This document shows positions 51,947 through 61,391 of a stretch of DNA of 64,000 nt, piece by piece. The translations under genes and the position numbers were made by a program. Position 1 is the stretch's first letter. Every line of letters starts with the position of its first letter. The notes below the pieces were generated by a model. That model was not told the DNA's origin, made no database searches, and was given only the letters and a program-made list of their open reading frames with translations. Source of the stretch: Enterobacteriaceae bacterium 4M9 (GTDB taxonomy: Bacteria > Pseudomonadota > Gammaproteobacteria > Enterobacterales > Enterobacteriaceae); assembly GCA_010092695.1 (NCBI GenBank), contig JAADJJ010000001.1:744001-808000 (forward strand), in the 5' to 3' direction.

Positions 51947-53751
51947 TGGTAGGAATGGATTTGTTACTGGCAGGCGTGCTGTTTCTGTTTGCGGCAGTGG
52001 TGGCCGTGCCCATTGCGGCAAGAATTGGCATTGGTGCCGTGTTGGGTTATCTGCTGGCCGGGATCGCCATTGGCCCCTGGGGACTGGGTTTTATCAGTGA
52101 CGTGGATGAAATTCTGCACTTCTCCGAGTTGGGGGTGGTGTTTCTGATGTTTATCATCGGGCTTGAGCTGAATCCCGCCAAACTCTGGCAGCTGCGCAGG
52201 CCTATTTTTGGCGTCGGTACCGCGCAGGTGTTGATTAGCGCCGCGCTGCTCGCCGGGCTACTGGTGCTCATGCACTTTAGCTGGCAGGCGGCGGTGGTAG
52301 GCGGCATTGGGCTTGCGATGTCGTCCACCGCCATGGCGCTCCAGCTAATGCGTGATAAAGGCATGAACCGCAGTGAGTCCGGGCAGCTTGGCTTCTCGGT
52401 GCTGCTGTTCCAGGACCTGGCTGTGATACCGGCGCTGGCGCTGGTGCCGCTGCTGGCAGGCGATGGCGATGAGCATATCGACTGGATGAAGGCGGGTTTT
52501 AAAGCGCTGGCGTTTATCGGGATGCTGATAGGCGGACGCTACCTGCTGCGCCCGGTGTTTCGTTATATCGCCGGTTCTGGCGTGCGCGAGGTGTTCACGG
52601 CAGCGGCACTGCTGCTGGTGCTCGGCTCGGCGCTGTTTATGGATGCACTGGGCTTTTCCATGGCGCTCGGGACTTTCCTCGCCGGGGTGCTGCTGGCAGA
52701 AAGCGAATACCGCCATGAGCTGGAAATTGCTATCGAGCCGTTCAAAGGGCTGTTGCTGGGGCTGTTCTTTATTTCTGTTGGTATGGCGCTCAACCTCGGC
52801 GTGCTTTATACCCATCTCCTTTGGGTAGTGTGCAGCGTGCTGATTCTGGTTTCTATCAAGGCGCTGGTGCTGTACGGGCTCTCACGGTTGCACGGTCTGC
52901 GTTCCTCTGAGCGGCTACAGTTTGCGGGAGTGCTGAGTCAGGGCGGCGAGTTTGCGTTTGTGCTGTTTTCGACGACGTCTTCACAAAAATTATTTCAGAA
53001 TGACCAGATGGCGCTACTGTTGGTCACGGTTACGTTGTCGATGATGACCACGCCGCTGCTGATGAAGGGCATAGATAAGATACTGATGCGTCGCATTAAC
53101 GCCACCGATGAAGCCGACGAAGCGCCGTTTGTAGAAGACGACAGGCCGCAGGTGATTGTGGTGGGCTTTGGGCGCTTTGGGCAGGTCATTGGCCGCCTGT
53201 TGATGGCAAACAAGATGCGTATTACGGTGCTGGAGCGCGATATCAGCGCAGTGAACCTGATGCGTAAATATGGTTACAAAGTGTATTACGGTGATGCCGC
53301 GGAGCTTGAATTGCTGCGTGCAGCCGGTGCAGAGAACGCTAAATCGATTGTGATTACCTGCAACGAGCCGGAAGATACGATGAAGATTGTGGCGATGTGC
53401 CAGCAGCATTTTCCGCATCTGGAAATACTGGCGCGCGCTCGTGGGCGCGTTGAGGCTCACGAACTGTTGCAGGCTGGCGTAACGCATTTTTCGCGTGAGA
53501 CGTTTTCCAGTGCGCTGGAACTGGGGCGCAAGGTGCTGATGTCGCTTGGGATGCATCCGCATCAGGCACACCGTGCGCAACTGCATTTCCGACGCCTTGA
53601 TATGCGCATGCTGCGTGAGTTAATGCCCATCCACAGTGACAATGCGCAGATTTCACGCGTGCGGGAGGCTCGGCGCGAGCTGGAGGATATTTTTGAGCGT
53701 GAGATGCAGCAGGAGCGGCGCCAGCTTGACGGCTGGGATGAGTTTGAATAA
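51946..53751 (+). CDS. kefB: Glutathione-gated K+/H+ antiporter KefB
   Basis: 601 residues. About twelve membrane segments of the CPA2 antiporter family (1-385), including the LFQDLAVIPALAL stretch, then a regulatory KTN (Rossmann) domain from VIVVGFGRFGQVIGRLL (about 400), where NAD/AMP and glutathione adducts act. It protects cells from electrophiles by acidifying the cytoplasm. Confidence 0.97.
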   Translation: MVGMDLLLAGVLFLFAAVVAVPIAARIGIGAVLGYLLAGIAIGPWGLGFISDVDEILHFSELGVVFLMFIIGLELNPAKLWQLRRPIFGVGTAQVLISAALLAGLLVLMHFSWQAAVVGGIGLAMSSTAMALQLMRDKGMNRSESGQLGFSVLLFQDLAVIPALALVPLLAGDGDEHIDWMKAGFKALAFIGMLIGGRYLLRPVFRYIAGSGVREVFTAAALLLVLGSALFMDALGFSMALGTFLAGVLLAESEYRHELEIAIEPFKGLLLGLFFISVGMALNLGVLYTHLLWVVCSVLILVSIKALVLYGLSRLHGLRSSERLQFAGVLSQGGEFAFVLFSTTSSQKLFQNDQMALLLVTVTLSMMTTPLLMKGIDKILMRRINATDEADEAPFVEDDRPQVIVVGFGRFGQVIGRLLMANKMRITVLERDISAVNLMRKYGYKVYYGDAAELELLRAAGAENAKSIVITCNEPEDTMKIVAMCQQHFPHLEILARARGRVEAHELLQAGVTHFSRETFSSALELGRKVLMSLGMHPHQAHRAQLHFRRLDMRMLRELMPIHSDNAQISRVREARRELEDIFEREMQQERRQLDGWDEFE

Positions 53752-53765
53752 GAAGGTAATAAGCA

Positions 53766-53966
53766 ATGTCAGTGCGTAAACGGTTTATTGCCGGCGCGGT
53801 CTGTCCCCGCTGCCAGGCACAGGATTCGCTCGCGATGTGGCGAGAGAATGGCGTGGATGTGGTGGAATGTGTGCACTGCGGTCATCAGATGCGCGAAGCT
53901 GACAAGCAGGCGCGCGAGAGCGTTCGCAGTAATGAGCAAGTTATCGGGATTTTTCACCCGGACTAG
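53766..53966 (+). CDS. yheV: YheV, small zinc-ribbon protein
   Basis: 66 residues, the E. coli length. Two CxxC pairs (CPRC and CVHC, about residues 18-40) indicate a zinc ribbon. Function unknown. Located 14 bp after kefB, likely cotranscribed. Confidence 0.94.
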   Translation: MSVRKRFIAGAVCPRCQAQDSLAMWRENGVDVVECVHCGHQMREADKQARESVRSNEQVIGIFHPD

Positions 53967-54060
53967 CGAGATGCAGCAGCTTTTTTTACGCTAAGGGGTA
54001 CAGCGGCGTCGAATTCCGCTACAATCGGCGCCAGTCTTTTTCCTTCGCTCAGGAGATATC

Positions 54061-54654
54061 ATGAAAGTAGCAAAAGACCTGGTGGTCAGCCTGGCCTATC
54101 AGGTACGTACAGAAGACGGTGTGTTGGTTGATGAGTCTCCGGTGAGTGCGCCGCTCGACTATCTGCATGGTCACGGCTCACTGATTTCAGGCCTGGAAAA
54201 GGCGCTGGAAGGGCACGACGTTGGCGATAAGTTTGACGTTAACGTGGGCGCTAACGATGCTTACGGCCAGTTTGACGACAACCTGGTGCAGCGCGTACCG
54301 AAAGACGTCTTTATGGGCGTTGATGAGCTGCAGGTTGGTATGCGTTTTCTGGCTGAAACCGATCAGGGTCCGGTGCCGGTAGAAATCACTGAAGTCGGTG
54401 ACGACTACGTGGTGGTTGACGGTAACCATATGCTGGCCGGTCAGAACCTGAACTTCAGCGTGGAAGTTGTGGCGATTCGTGAAGCAACCGCAGAAGAACT
54501 GGCCCACGGCCACGTTCACGGTGAGCACGATCATCATGAACACGGCGGCGACGGCTGCTGCGGCGGTCATGGCCACGACCATGACCACGATCACGACCAT
54601 GACCACGGCGGTAAGAAAGGTGGTTGCGGCGGCGGTGGCTGTGGTTGCCACTAA
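54061..54654 (+). CDS. slyD: FKBP-type prolyl isomerase / metallochaperone SlyD
   Basis: 197 residues: FKBP domain (1-70 and 130-145) with the inserted IF chaperone domain between, then a His/Cys/Asp-rich metal-binding tail from about 148 to the end, ending GGCGCH. The tail supplies nickel to hydrogenase maturation (HypB) in E. coli. A strong terminator follows. Confidence 0.98.
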   Translation: MKVAKDLVVSLAYQVRTEDGVLVDESPVSAPLDYLHGHGSLISGLEKALEGHDVGDKFDVNVGANDAYGQFDDNLVQRVPKDVFMGVDELQVGMRFLAETDQGPVPVEITEVGDDYVVVDGNHMLAGQNLNFSVEVVAIREATAEELAHGHVHGEHDHHEHGGDGCCGGHGHDHDHDHDHDHGGKKGGCGGGGCGCH

Positions 54655-54670
54655 GCGTTCGCGCTGAATG

Positions 54671-54706
54671 AAAAACAGGCACCCTTGGGTGCCTGTTTTG
54701 TTTTCT
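54671..54706 (+). terminator. slyD terminator
   Basis: ACAGGCACCC (54675-54684) pairs with GGGTGCCTGT (54687-54696), then TTTGTTTTC; the A-run on the other side makes it potentially bidirectional, serving slyX as well. Confidence 0.9.
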
Positions 54707-54858
54707 GCAAACAGGCAAGACGGCGGTTAAAAACGTTACAACGCATGTCAGGAACGTTCTGAGCAACGGCAGGTTTGTCGTCAGTCGTCTTTGCTTGCCG
54801 GCGTGTGTTGCAGGCATGGGTGAAAAACGTTGGCGCCAGACGACGCCAGATGCGGGCA

Positions 54859-55077
54859 TCAGTAATGCGGTGGCGGGGTTTCTTCTGACTGTGAGGCGAC
54901 CAGCGATTCCTGACTGGATTTTATCTTTTCAACCAGCAACCGCAGATGCTCGCGCAGCTTCGCCATTTCCAGCTCATGTGCAGTGACGGTTTGATTGAGC
55001 TCTTCAATCGTTATTTCCTGAAAGGCCAGGCGGCTTTCCAGCTCGGCCAGGCGCGCCTCGACGGTTTTGTGCTCCAT
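54859..55077 (-). CDS. slyX: SlyX, small coiled-coil protein
   Basis: 72 residues. A single amphipathic coiled coil (EARLAELESRLAFQEITIEE and on), ending with the conserved EETPPPHY. Function unknown. Start at 55077 is set by family length; the frame is open to 55131 without homology. Convergent with slyD and divergent from fkpA. Confidence 0.95.
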   Translation of the reverse strand: MEHKTVEARLAELESRLAFQEITIEELNQTVTAHELEMAKLREHLRLLVEKIKSSQESLVASQSEETPPPHY

Positions 55078-55294
55078 GTTCCCACTCCCGATTTTCGTTT
55101 CAGCCCAGGATTTTACTGAAGTTAGCCACAACTACCAGTGCCGGATGGCTGTGACGAAACTTCTTTAAACAAAAAGAGTCTTAAATTGTCTCGATAGCGA
55201 CGGCGAAGATTGTGTAAATTTCCTGGCCGAAGGTATAGTACCTGACTGATTCACATTAACCTGGGGTGAGAGGCCCCGGTCCTGGAGAGAATGG

Positions 55295-56113
55295 ATGAAA
55301 TCATTGTTTAAAGTCACGCTGCTGGCGACCACGATGGCTGTTGCCCTGAATGCACCGATGGCGTTCGCCGCCGAAGCCGCCAAACCTGCTGCCGCTGCAA
55401 GCGAAAGCAAGGCGAACTTTAAGAACGACGACCAGAAGTCAGCCTATGCACTGGGCGCATCTCTGGGCCGTTACATGGAGAATTCTCTGAAGGAGCAGGA
55501 GAAGCTGGGCATCAAGCTGGATAAAGAACAGCTGATTGCCGGTGTTCAGGACGCGTTCGCGGACAAGAGCAAGCTCTCTGATGAAGAGATTGAAAAGACC
55601 CTGCAGGGTTTTGAGGCGCGCGTGAAGGGTGCGGCTCAGGAGAAGATGGAGAAGGACGCGAAAGAAAACGCGGACAAAGGCACTAAATACCGTGACGCCT
55701 TCGCTAAAGAGAAAAACGTGAAGAAAAGCACTACCGGCCTGCTGTATCAGGTAGAGAAAGAAGGCAGCGGTGACGCGCCGAAAGATACCGACACCGTGGT
55801 GGTGAACTACAAAGGGACACTTATCGACGGTAAAGAGTTCGATAACTCCTACAGCCGTGGTGAGCCGCTCTCTTTCCGCCTGGACGGTGTTATCCCGGGT
55901 TGGACTGAAGGCCTCAAGAACATCAAGAAAGGCGGTAAGATCAAGCTGGTCATCCCGCCGGAGCTGGCCTACGGCAAAACCGGCGTTCCGGGCATCCCGG
56001 CTAACTCTACGCTGGTGTTTGATGTCGAACTGCTCGATATCAAAGCGACGCCAAAAGCGGACGACAAGGCTGAAGAAAAAGACGCTGACGCCAAAGCCGC
56101 AGACAAGAAGTAA
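55295..56113 (+). CDS. fkpA: Periplasmic FKBP-type isomerase/chaperone FkpA
   Basis: 272 residues. Signal peptide of about 25 residues ending AFA, a helical dimerisation/chaperone domain (30-140), then the FKBP domain (VVVNYKGTLIDGKEFDNSY, VIPGWTEGLKNIKKGGK, IPPELAYGKTG). The charged Ala/Lys/Asp tail is usual. Sigma-E-controlled in E. coli; I did not resolve the promoter. Confidence 0.98.
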   Translation: MKSLFKVTLLATTMAVALNAPMAFAAEAAKPAAAASESKANFKNDDQKSAYALGASLGRYMENSLKEQEKLGIKLDKEQLIAGVQDAFADKSKLSDEEIEKTLQGFEARVKGAAQEKMEKDAKENADKGTKYRDAFAKEKNVKKSTTGLLYQVEKEGSGDAPKDTDTVVVNYKGTLIDGKEFDNSYSRGEPLSFRLDGVIPGWTEGLKNIKKGGKIKLVIPPELAYGKTGVPGIPANSTLVFDVELLDIKATPKADDKAEEKDADAKAADKK

Positions 56114-56123
56114 TCTGCCAGAC

Positions 56124-56154
56124 AGCCGCCGCCCTCAGGGGCGGCGGTTTTTTA
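56124..56154 (+). terminator. fkpA terminator
   Basis: CCGCCGCCC (56126-56134) pairs with the GGGCGGCGG part of 56138-56147, followed by six T. Confidence 0.93.
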
Positions 56155-56280
56155 TTGCCTGTACGATAGAATAAAAACTGGAAAGCCGCGCTGAGGGGTA
56201 TTACCTTATTCGCCAATGTCATATCAGAGCCACTGCCTCAGGCAACAGGCAGGCTTCAGGAAAAGGAGTGATACTTTTTC

Positions 56281-57006
56281 ATGTCCAGGTCGCTTTTAAC
56301 TAACGAAACCAGCGAGCTTGATTTGCTGGATCAGCGCCCCTTCGATCAGACCGACTTCGATATCCTGAAATCCTACGAAGCCGTAGTGGATGGCCTTGCC
56401 ATGCTGATTGGTTCCCACTGCGAAATCGTGCTGCACTCGCTGCAGGACCTGAAATGTTCGGCAATCCGCATTGCTAACGGTGAACATACCGGGCGCAAAA
56501 TTGGCTCTCCGATTACCGATCTTGCACTGCGCATGCTGCACGATATGACCGGCGCGGACAGCAGCGTCTCGAAATGTTATTTCACCCGCGCCAAAAGCGG
56601 TGTGCTGATGAAATCCGTCACCATTGCGATTCGCAATCGCGAACAGCGCGTGGTTGGCCTGCTGTGCATCAACATGAACCTTGATGTGCCGTTCTCCCAG
56701 ATTATGAGCACGTTCGTGCCGCCGGAAACCCAGGACGAGGTGGCCTCTTCGGTGAACTTTGCCTCATCGGTAGAAGATCTCGTGACCCAGACGCTCGAAT
56801 TCACTATTGAAGAAGTGAATGCCGACCGCTCCGTTTCTAACAATGCCAAGAATCGCCAGATTGTGCTCAATCTCTATGAGAAGGGTATCTTCGATATTAA
56901 AGATGCGATTAACCAGGTGGCAGACCGCCTGAATATCTCTAAACACACGGTTTATCTTTATATCCGCCAGTTCAAAAGCGGCGATTTTCAGGGCCAGGAC
57001 AAGTAA
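56281..57006 (+). CDS. yheO: YheO, PAS-like transcriptional regulator
   Basis: 241 residues, almost identical to E. coli YheO. N-terminal YheO (PAS-like) domain with VDGLAMLIGSHCEIVLHSL, and a C-terminal helix-turn-helix (FDIKDAINQVADRLNISKHTVYLYIRQ, about 205-235). Its ligand is unknown. The stop overlaps the tusD start, so it heads the tus genes. Confidence 0.96.
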   Translation: MSRSLLTNETSELDLLDQRPFDQTDFDILKSYEAVVDGLAMLIGSHCEIVLHSLQDLKCSAIRIANGEHTGRKIGSPITDLALRMLHDMTGADSSVSKCYFTRAKSGVLMKSVTIAIRNREQRVVGLLCINMNLDVPFSQIMSTFVPPETQDEVASSVNFASSVEDLVTQTLEFTIEEVNADRSVSNNAKNRQIVLNLYEKGIFDIKDAINQVADRLNISKHTVYLYIRQFKSGDFQGQDK

Positions 57007-57392
57007 TGCGTTTTGCCCTGATGGTGACAGGCCCAGCCTATGGCACCCAGCAGGCCAGCAGCGCGTATCAGTTTGCTCAGGCGTTGCTCAGTGATGGTCA
57101 TCAGCTTGAAAGCGTCTTTTTCTACCGCGAAGGCGTTTATAACGCCAACCAGCTTACGTCGCCTGCGAGCGATGAGTTTGATCTCGTGCGCGCCTGGCAA
57201 GCTTTACATGATGAGCATGGCGTTGCGCTGCACATTTGCGTGGCTGCGGCATTGCGCCGTGGCGTGACGGACGAGAACGAAGCGCGCCAGCTTGGCCTGC
57301 CTGGGTGTAATCTCCAGCCAGGTTTTACGCTGAGCGGTCTGGGGCAGCTGGCGCAGGCCGCGTTGACCGCTGAACGCATGGTGCAGTTCTGA
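57006..57392 (+). CDS. tusD: Sulfur-relay protein TusD
   Basis: 128 residues. DsrE-family subunit that takes persulfide from TusA on C78 (in HICVAAALRRG) and passes it to TusE for mnm5s2U in tRNA. The start overlaps the yheO stop and the stop overlaps tusC. Confidence 0.97.
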   Translation: MRFALMVTGPAYGTQQASSAYQFAQALLSDGHQLESVFFYREGVYNANQLTSPASDEFDLVRAWQALHDEHGVALHICVAAALRRGVTDENEARQLGLPGCNLQPGFTLSGLGQLAQAALTAERMVQF

Positions 57393-57751
57393 TGAAGCGC
57401 GTTGCCTTCCTTTTTACTCATGCTCCGCACGGCAGCGCCAGCGGCCGGGAAGGGCTGGACGCGTTGCTGGCGACCTCGGCGCTGAGTGAAGATATCGGCG
57501 TGTTTTTTATTGGCGACGGCGTCTTGCAACTGTTGCCAGGCCAGCAACCCGCGAAAATCCTTGCGCGTGATTACATTGCGACGTTTGGCGTGCTGCCGCT
57601 TTACGATATCGAGCAGTGCTTTGTGTGCGACGCGTCTTTGCACGAACGCGGATTTGGCGAGCAGCAGGCACTGGTGCTTGATGTGGCGCGACTGGCACCG
57701 GATGCGTTGCGTGCGCGTTTGCGGGATTACGATACCTTTCTGACCTTCTGA
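57392..57751 (+). CDS. tusC: Sulfur-relay protein TusC
   Basis: 119 residues, DsrF-like subunit of the TusBCD hexamer. Conserved VAFLFTHAPHGSASGREGLDA and DIGVFFIGDGVLQLL. Overlaps tusD by one base and precedes tusB by 7 bp. Confidence 0.96.
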   Translation: MKRVAFLFTHAPHGSASGREGLDALLATSALSEDIGVFFIGDGVLQLLPGQQPAKILARDYIATFGVLPLYDIEQCFVCDASLHERGFGEQQALVLDVARLAPDALRARLRDYDTFLTF

Positions 57752-57758
57752 GGCGCTC

Positions 57759-58046
57759 ATGCTCTTTACCCTCGGCCATTCTCCTTTTCACTGCGATCTG
57801 AACGCGCTGCTGCGTACAGTCAGCCCAGGTGATGATCTGTTGTTGATGCAGGACGGCGTTATCGCAGCACTTGACGGCAGCGCTGCCCTTGAACTGTTGC
57901 TCGCTGCCCCCATAACGGTATCAGCCCTGCAGGATGACATTGACGCTCGCGGCCTGGCTGCTCAAATTTCAACCAGCGTGAAGCGGGTAAGCTATACTGA
58001 CTTCGTCAGGCTCGCAGTTAAGCAGCGCGGCCAGGTAGCATGGTAA
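57759..58046 (+). CDS. tusB: Sulfur-relay protein TusB
   Basis: 95 residues, DsrH-like subunit. Conserved MLFTLGHSPFHCDL, LLLMQDGVIAAL and C-terminal YTDFVRLAVKQ. Last gene of yheO-tusDCB, before the str promoter. Confidence 0.96.
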   Translation: MLFTLGHSPFHCDLNALLRTVSPGDDLLLMQDGVIAALDGSAALELLLAAPITVSALQDDIDARGLAAQISTSVKRVSYTDFVRLAVKQRGQVAW

Positions 58047-58068
58047 AGCGAGTTTAGCTGTATATTTC

Positions 58069-58097
58069 TTGACACCCTTTCAGCACAGCCCTAAAAT
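58069..58097 (+). promoter_or_regulatory. str operon promoter
   Basis: TTGACA (58069-58074), 17-bp spacer, TAAAAT (58092-58097): a near-perfect sigma-70 promoter 75 bp upstream of rpsL. Confidence 0.93.
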
Positions 58098-58171
58098 TCC
58101 GCGTCCTCATATTGTATGAGGTCGTTTTATTACGTGTTTACGAAGCAAAAGCAAAAACCAGGAGCTATTTA

Positions 58172-58546
58172 ATGGCAACAGTTAATCAGCTGGTACGCAA
58201 ACCACGCGCGCGCAAAGTTGCGAAAAGCAACGTGCCGGCGCTGGAAGCATGCCCGCAGAAACGTGGTGTATGTACTCGCGTATATACTACCACTCCGAAA
58301 AAACCGAACTCCGCACTGCGTAAAGTTTGCCGTGTTCGTCTGACCAACGGTTTCGAAGTTTCCTCCTACATCGGTGGCGAAGGCCACAACCTGCAGGAGC
58401 ACTCCGTTGTTCTGATCCGTGGCGGTCGTGTTAAAGACCTCCCGGGTGTTCGTTACCACACCGTTCGTGGTGCGCTCGACTGCTCCGGCGTTAAAGACCG
58501 TAAGCAGGCGCGTTCCAAGTACGGCGTGAAGCGTCCTAAGGCTTAA
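58172..58546 (+). CDS. rpsL: 30S ribosomal protein S12
   Basis: 124 residues, near identical to E. coli. Decoding-site loop TTTPKKPNSALRK keeps Lys at the classic streptomycin position and RVKDLPGVRYH keeps the second lysine, so the allele looks streptomycin-sensitive. The frame is open 20 codons upstream, but the ribosome site AGGAG and homology set ATG 58172. Confidence 0.99.
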   Translation: MATVNQLVRKPRARKVAKSNVPALEACPQKRGVCTRVYTTTPKKPNSALRKVCRVRLTNGFEVSSYIGGEGHNLQEHSVVLIRGGRVKDLPGVRYHTVRGALDCSGVKDRKQARSKYGVKRPKA

Positions 58547-58642
58547 TGGACCTCCGTTAAGTAAGGCCAAACTGTTTTAACTAAATGTCAAACTAAACTC
58601 GTAGAGTTTTGGACAATCCTGAATTAACAACGGAGTATTTCC

Positions 58643-59113
58643 ATGCCACGTCGTCGCGTTATTGGTCAGCGTAAAATTCTGCCGGATCCGAAGTTCGGAT
58701 CAGAACTGCTGGCTAAATTTGTGAACATCCTGATGGTAGACGGTAAAAAATCTACCGCAGAATCTATCGTATACAGCGCGCTTGAGACCCTGGCTCAGCG
58801 CTCTGGTAAAAATGAACTGGAAGCTTTTGAAGTCGCTCTCGAAAACGTGCGCCCGACTGTCGAAGTTAAGTCTCGCCGCGTTGGTGGTTCTACTTATCAG
58901 GTTCCAGTTGAAGTCCGTCCGGTTCGTCGTAATGCTCTGGCAATGCGTTGGATCGTTGAAGCTGCTCGTAAACGCGGTGATAAATCCATGGCTCTGCGCC
59001 TGGCGAACGAACTTTCTGATGCTGCAGAAAACAAAGGCACTGCAGTGAAGAAACGTGAAGACGTTCACCGTATGGCAGAAGCCAACAAGGCGTTCGCACA
59101 CTACCGTTGGTAA
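58643..59113 (+). CDS. rpsG: 30S ribosomal protein S7
   Basis: 156 residues, the common length (E. coli K-12 has a longer readthrough variant). Primary 16S rRNA-binding protein of the 30S head. The 96-bp rpsL-rpsG gap corresponds to the S7 translational feedback site of E. coli. Confidence 0.99.
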   Translation: MPRRRVIGQRKILPDPKFGSELLAKFVNILMVDGKKSTAESIVYSALETLAQRSGKNELEAFEVALENVRPTVEVKSRRVGGSTYQVPVEVRPVRRNALAMRWIVEAARKRGDKSMALRLANELSDAAENKGTAVKKREDVHRMAEANKAFAHYRW

Positions 59114-59206
59114 TCCCTTCGGTGTGTTAGTCACCAGGCGGGCGCTTCAGGTAAGCCGCCCGTACTGGTTAACTTACTTGAACGTCCCCGGATATAGAGG
59201 AATAAA

Positions 59207-61321
59207 ATGGCTCGTACAACACCCATTGCACGCTACCGTAACATCGGTATCAGTGCGCACATCGACGCCGGTAAAACTACGACTACCGAACGTATTCTGT
59301 TCTACACCGGTGTAAACCATAAGCTCGGTGAAGTTCACGACGGCGCCGCAACAATGGACTGGATGGAGCAGGAGCAGGAGCGTGGTATTACTATCACCTC
59401 TGCAGCGACTACTGCGTTCTGGTCTGGTATGGCTAAGCAGTATGAACCGCACCGCATCAACATTATCGACACCCCAGGGCACGTTGACTTCACCATCGAA
59501 GTAGAACGTTCTATGCGTGTTCTCGACGGTGCGGTAATGGTTTACTGTGCGGTCGGTGGTGTTCAGCCGCAGTCTGAAACCGTATGGCGTCAGGCTAACA
59601 AATATAAAGTTCCGCGCATTGCGTTCGTTAACAAAATGGACCGCATGGGCGCAAACTTCCTGAAAGTTGTTGGTCAGATCAAATCCCGTCTGGGCGCGAA
59701 CCCGGTTCCGCTGCAGCTGGCGATTGGTGCTGAAGAAGGCTTCACCGGTGTTATCGACCTGGTGAAAATGAAAGCTATCAACTGGAATGACGAAGACAAC
59801 GGCGTCACCTTCGAATACGAAGCTATTCCAGCTGAGATGCAGGACCTGGCCGACGAATGGCATCAGAACCTGATCGAATCTGCTGCAGAAGCCTCTGAAG
59901 AGCTGATGGAGAAATACCTCGGCGGTGAAGAGCTGTCTGAAGAAGAGATCAAAAAAGCGCTGCGTCAGCGCGTTCTGAACAACGAAATCATCCTGGTGAC
60001 CTGTGGTTCTGCGTTTAAGAACAAAGGTGTTCAGGCGATGCTGGATGCGGTAATTGATTACCTGCCATCTCCGACTGACGTACCGGCTATCAACGGTATG
60101 CTGGACGACGGTAAAGACACCCCGGCTGAACGTCATGCAAATGACGACGAGCCGTTCGCGGCGCTGGCGTTCAAAATCGCGACTGACCCGTTTGTGGGTA
60201 ACCTGACTTTCTTCCGTGTTTACTCCGGTGTGGTTAACTCAGGTGATACCGTACTGAACTCAGTGAAAGCGGCTCGCGAGCGTTTTGGTCGTATCGTTCA
60301 GATGCATGCGAACAAGCGTGAAGAGATCAAAGAAGTTCGTGCAGGTGACATCGCTGCGGCCATCGGCCTGAAAGATGTTACCACCGGTGATACGCTGTGC
60401 GATCCGGACTCGCCGATCATTCTTGAGCGTATGGAATTCCCGGAGCCGGTAATTTCTATCGCCGTAGAACCGAAAACCAAAGCTGACCAGGAAAAAATGG
60501 GTCTGGCTCTGGGCCGTCTGGCTAAAGAAGACCCGTCTTTCCGCGTATGGACTGACGAAGAATCTAACCAGACCATCATCGCCGGTATGGGTGAGCTGCA
60601 CCTCGATATCATCGTTGACCGTATGAAGCGTGAGTTCAACGTTGAAGCGAACGTGGGCAAACCTCAGGTTGCTTACCGCGAAGCGATTCGTGCCAAAGTT
60701 ACCGATATCGAAGGTAAGCACGCCAAACAGTCTGGTGGTCGCGGTCAGTACGGTCATGTTGTTATCGACATGTACCCGCTGGAGCCGGGCTCTAACCCGA
60801 AAGGTTACGAGTTCATCAACGACATCAAAGGTGGTGTAATTCCTGGCGAATACATCCCGGCTGTTGATAAAGGCATCCAGGAGCAGCTGAAATCAGGTCC
60901 GCTGGCGGGTTATCCGGTTGTGGATATGGGTGTTCGTCTGCACTTCGGTTCTTACCATGACGTTGACTCCTCAGAACTGGCGTTTAAACTGGCTGCGTCT
61001 ATTGCCTTTAAAGATGGCTTTAAGAAAGCAAAACCAGTTCTGCTTGAGCCTATCATGAAGGTTGAAGTAGAAACTCCGGAAGAGAACACCGGTGACGTTA
61101 TCGGTGACCTGAGCCGTCGTCGCGGTATGCTGCGTGGCCAGGAATCTGAAGTGACTGGCGTTAAGATCCACGCTGAAGTACCGCTGTCTGAAATGTTTGG
61201 GTACGCGACTCAGCTGCGTTCTTTGACCAAAGGCCGTGCATCATACACGATGGAATTCCTCAAGTATGATGATGCGCCGAACAACGTCGCTCAGGCCGTT
61301 ATCGAAGCCCGTGGCAAATAA
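59207..61321 (+). CDS. fusA: Elongation factor G
   Basis: 704 residues. GTPase motifs AHIDAGKTTTTERIL (G1), the RGITITSAATT switch (G2), DTPGHVDFT (G3) and NKMDRMGANF (G4) are intact, followed by domains II-V. Drives translocation and ribosome recycling. Strongly biased codon use. Confidence 0.99.
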   Translation: MARTTPIARYRNIGISAHIDAGKTTTTERILFYTGVNHKLGEVHDGAATMDWMEQEQERGITITSAATTAFWSGMAKQYEPHRINIIDTPGHVDFTIEVERSMRVLDGAVMVYCAVGGVQPQSETVWRQANKYKVPRIAFVNKMDRMGANFLKVVGQIKSRLGANPVPLQLAIGAEEGFTGVIDLVKMKAINWNDEDNGVTFEYEAIPAEMQDLADEWHQNLIESAAEASEELMEKYLGGEELSEEEIKKALRQRVLNNEIILVTCGSAFKNKGVQAMLDAVIDYLPSPTDVPAINGMLDDGKDTPAERHANDDEPFAALAFKIATDPFVGNLTFFRVYSGVVNSGDTVLNSVKAARERFGRIVQMHANKREEIKEVRAGDIAAAIGLKDVTTGDTLCDPDSPIILERMEFPEPVISIAVEPKTKADQEKMGLALGRLAKEDPSFRVWTDEESNQTIIAGMGELHLDIIVDRMKREFNVEANVGKPQVAYREAIRAKVTDIEGKHAKQSGGRGQYGHVVIDMYPLEPGSNPKGYEFINDIKGGVIPGEYIPAVDKGIQEQLKSGPLAGYPVVDMGVRLHFGSYHDVDSSELAFKLAASIAFKDGFKKAKPVLLEPIMKVEVETPEENTGDVIGDLSRRRGMLRGQESEVTGVKIHAEVPLSEMFGYATQLRSLTKGRASYTMEFLKYDDAPNNVAQAVIEARGK

Positions 61322-61391
61322 GCCACAGGATTAAAACCAAAATCCCGTGCTCTCTCCTTAAGGGGAGAGCACAAAAGTAAGGAATATAGCC

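Noticed and set aside
59174..60136. 320-codon frame antisense to fusA
   Set aside because: Shadow of a highly biased gene; no homology to a known family and fusA is certain.
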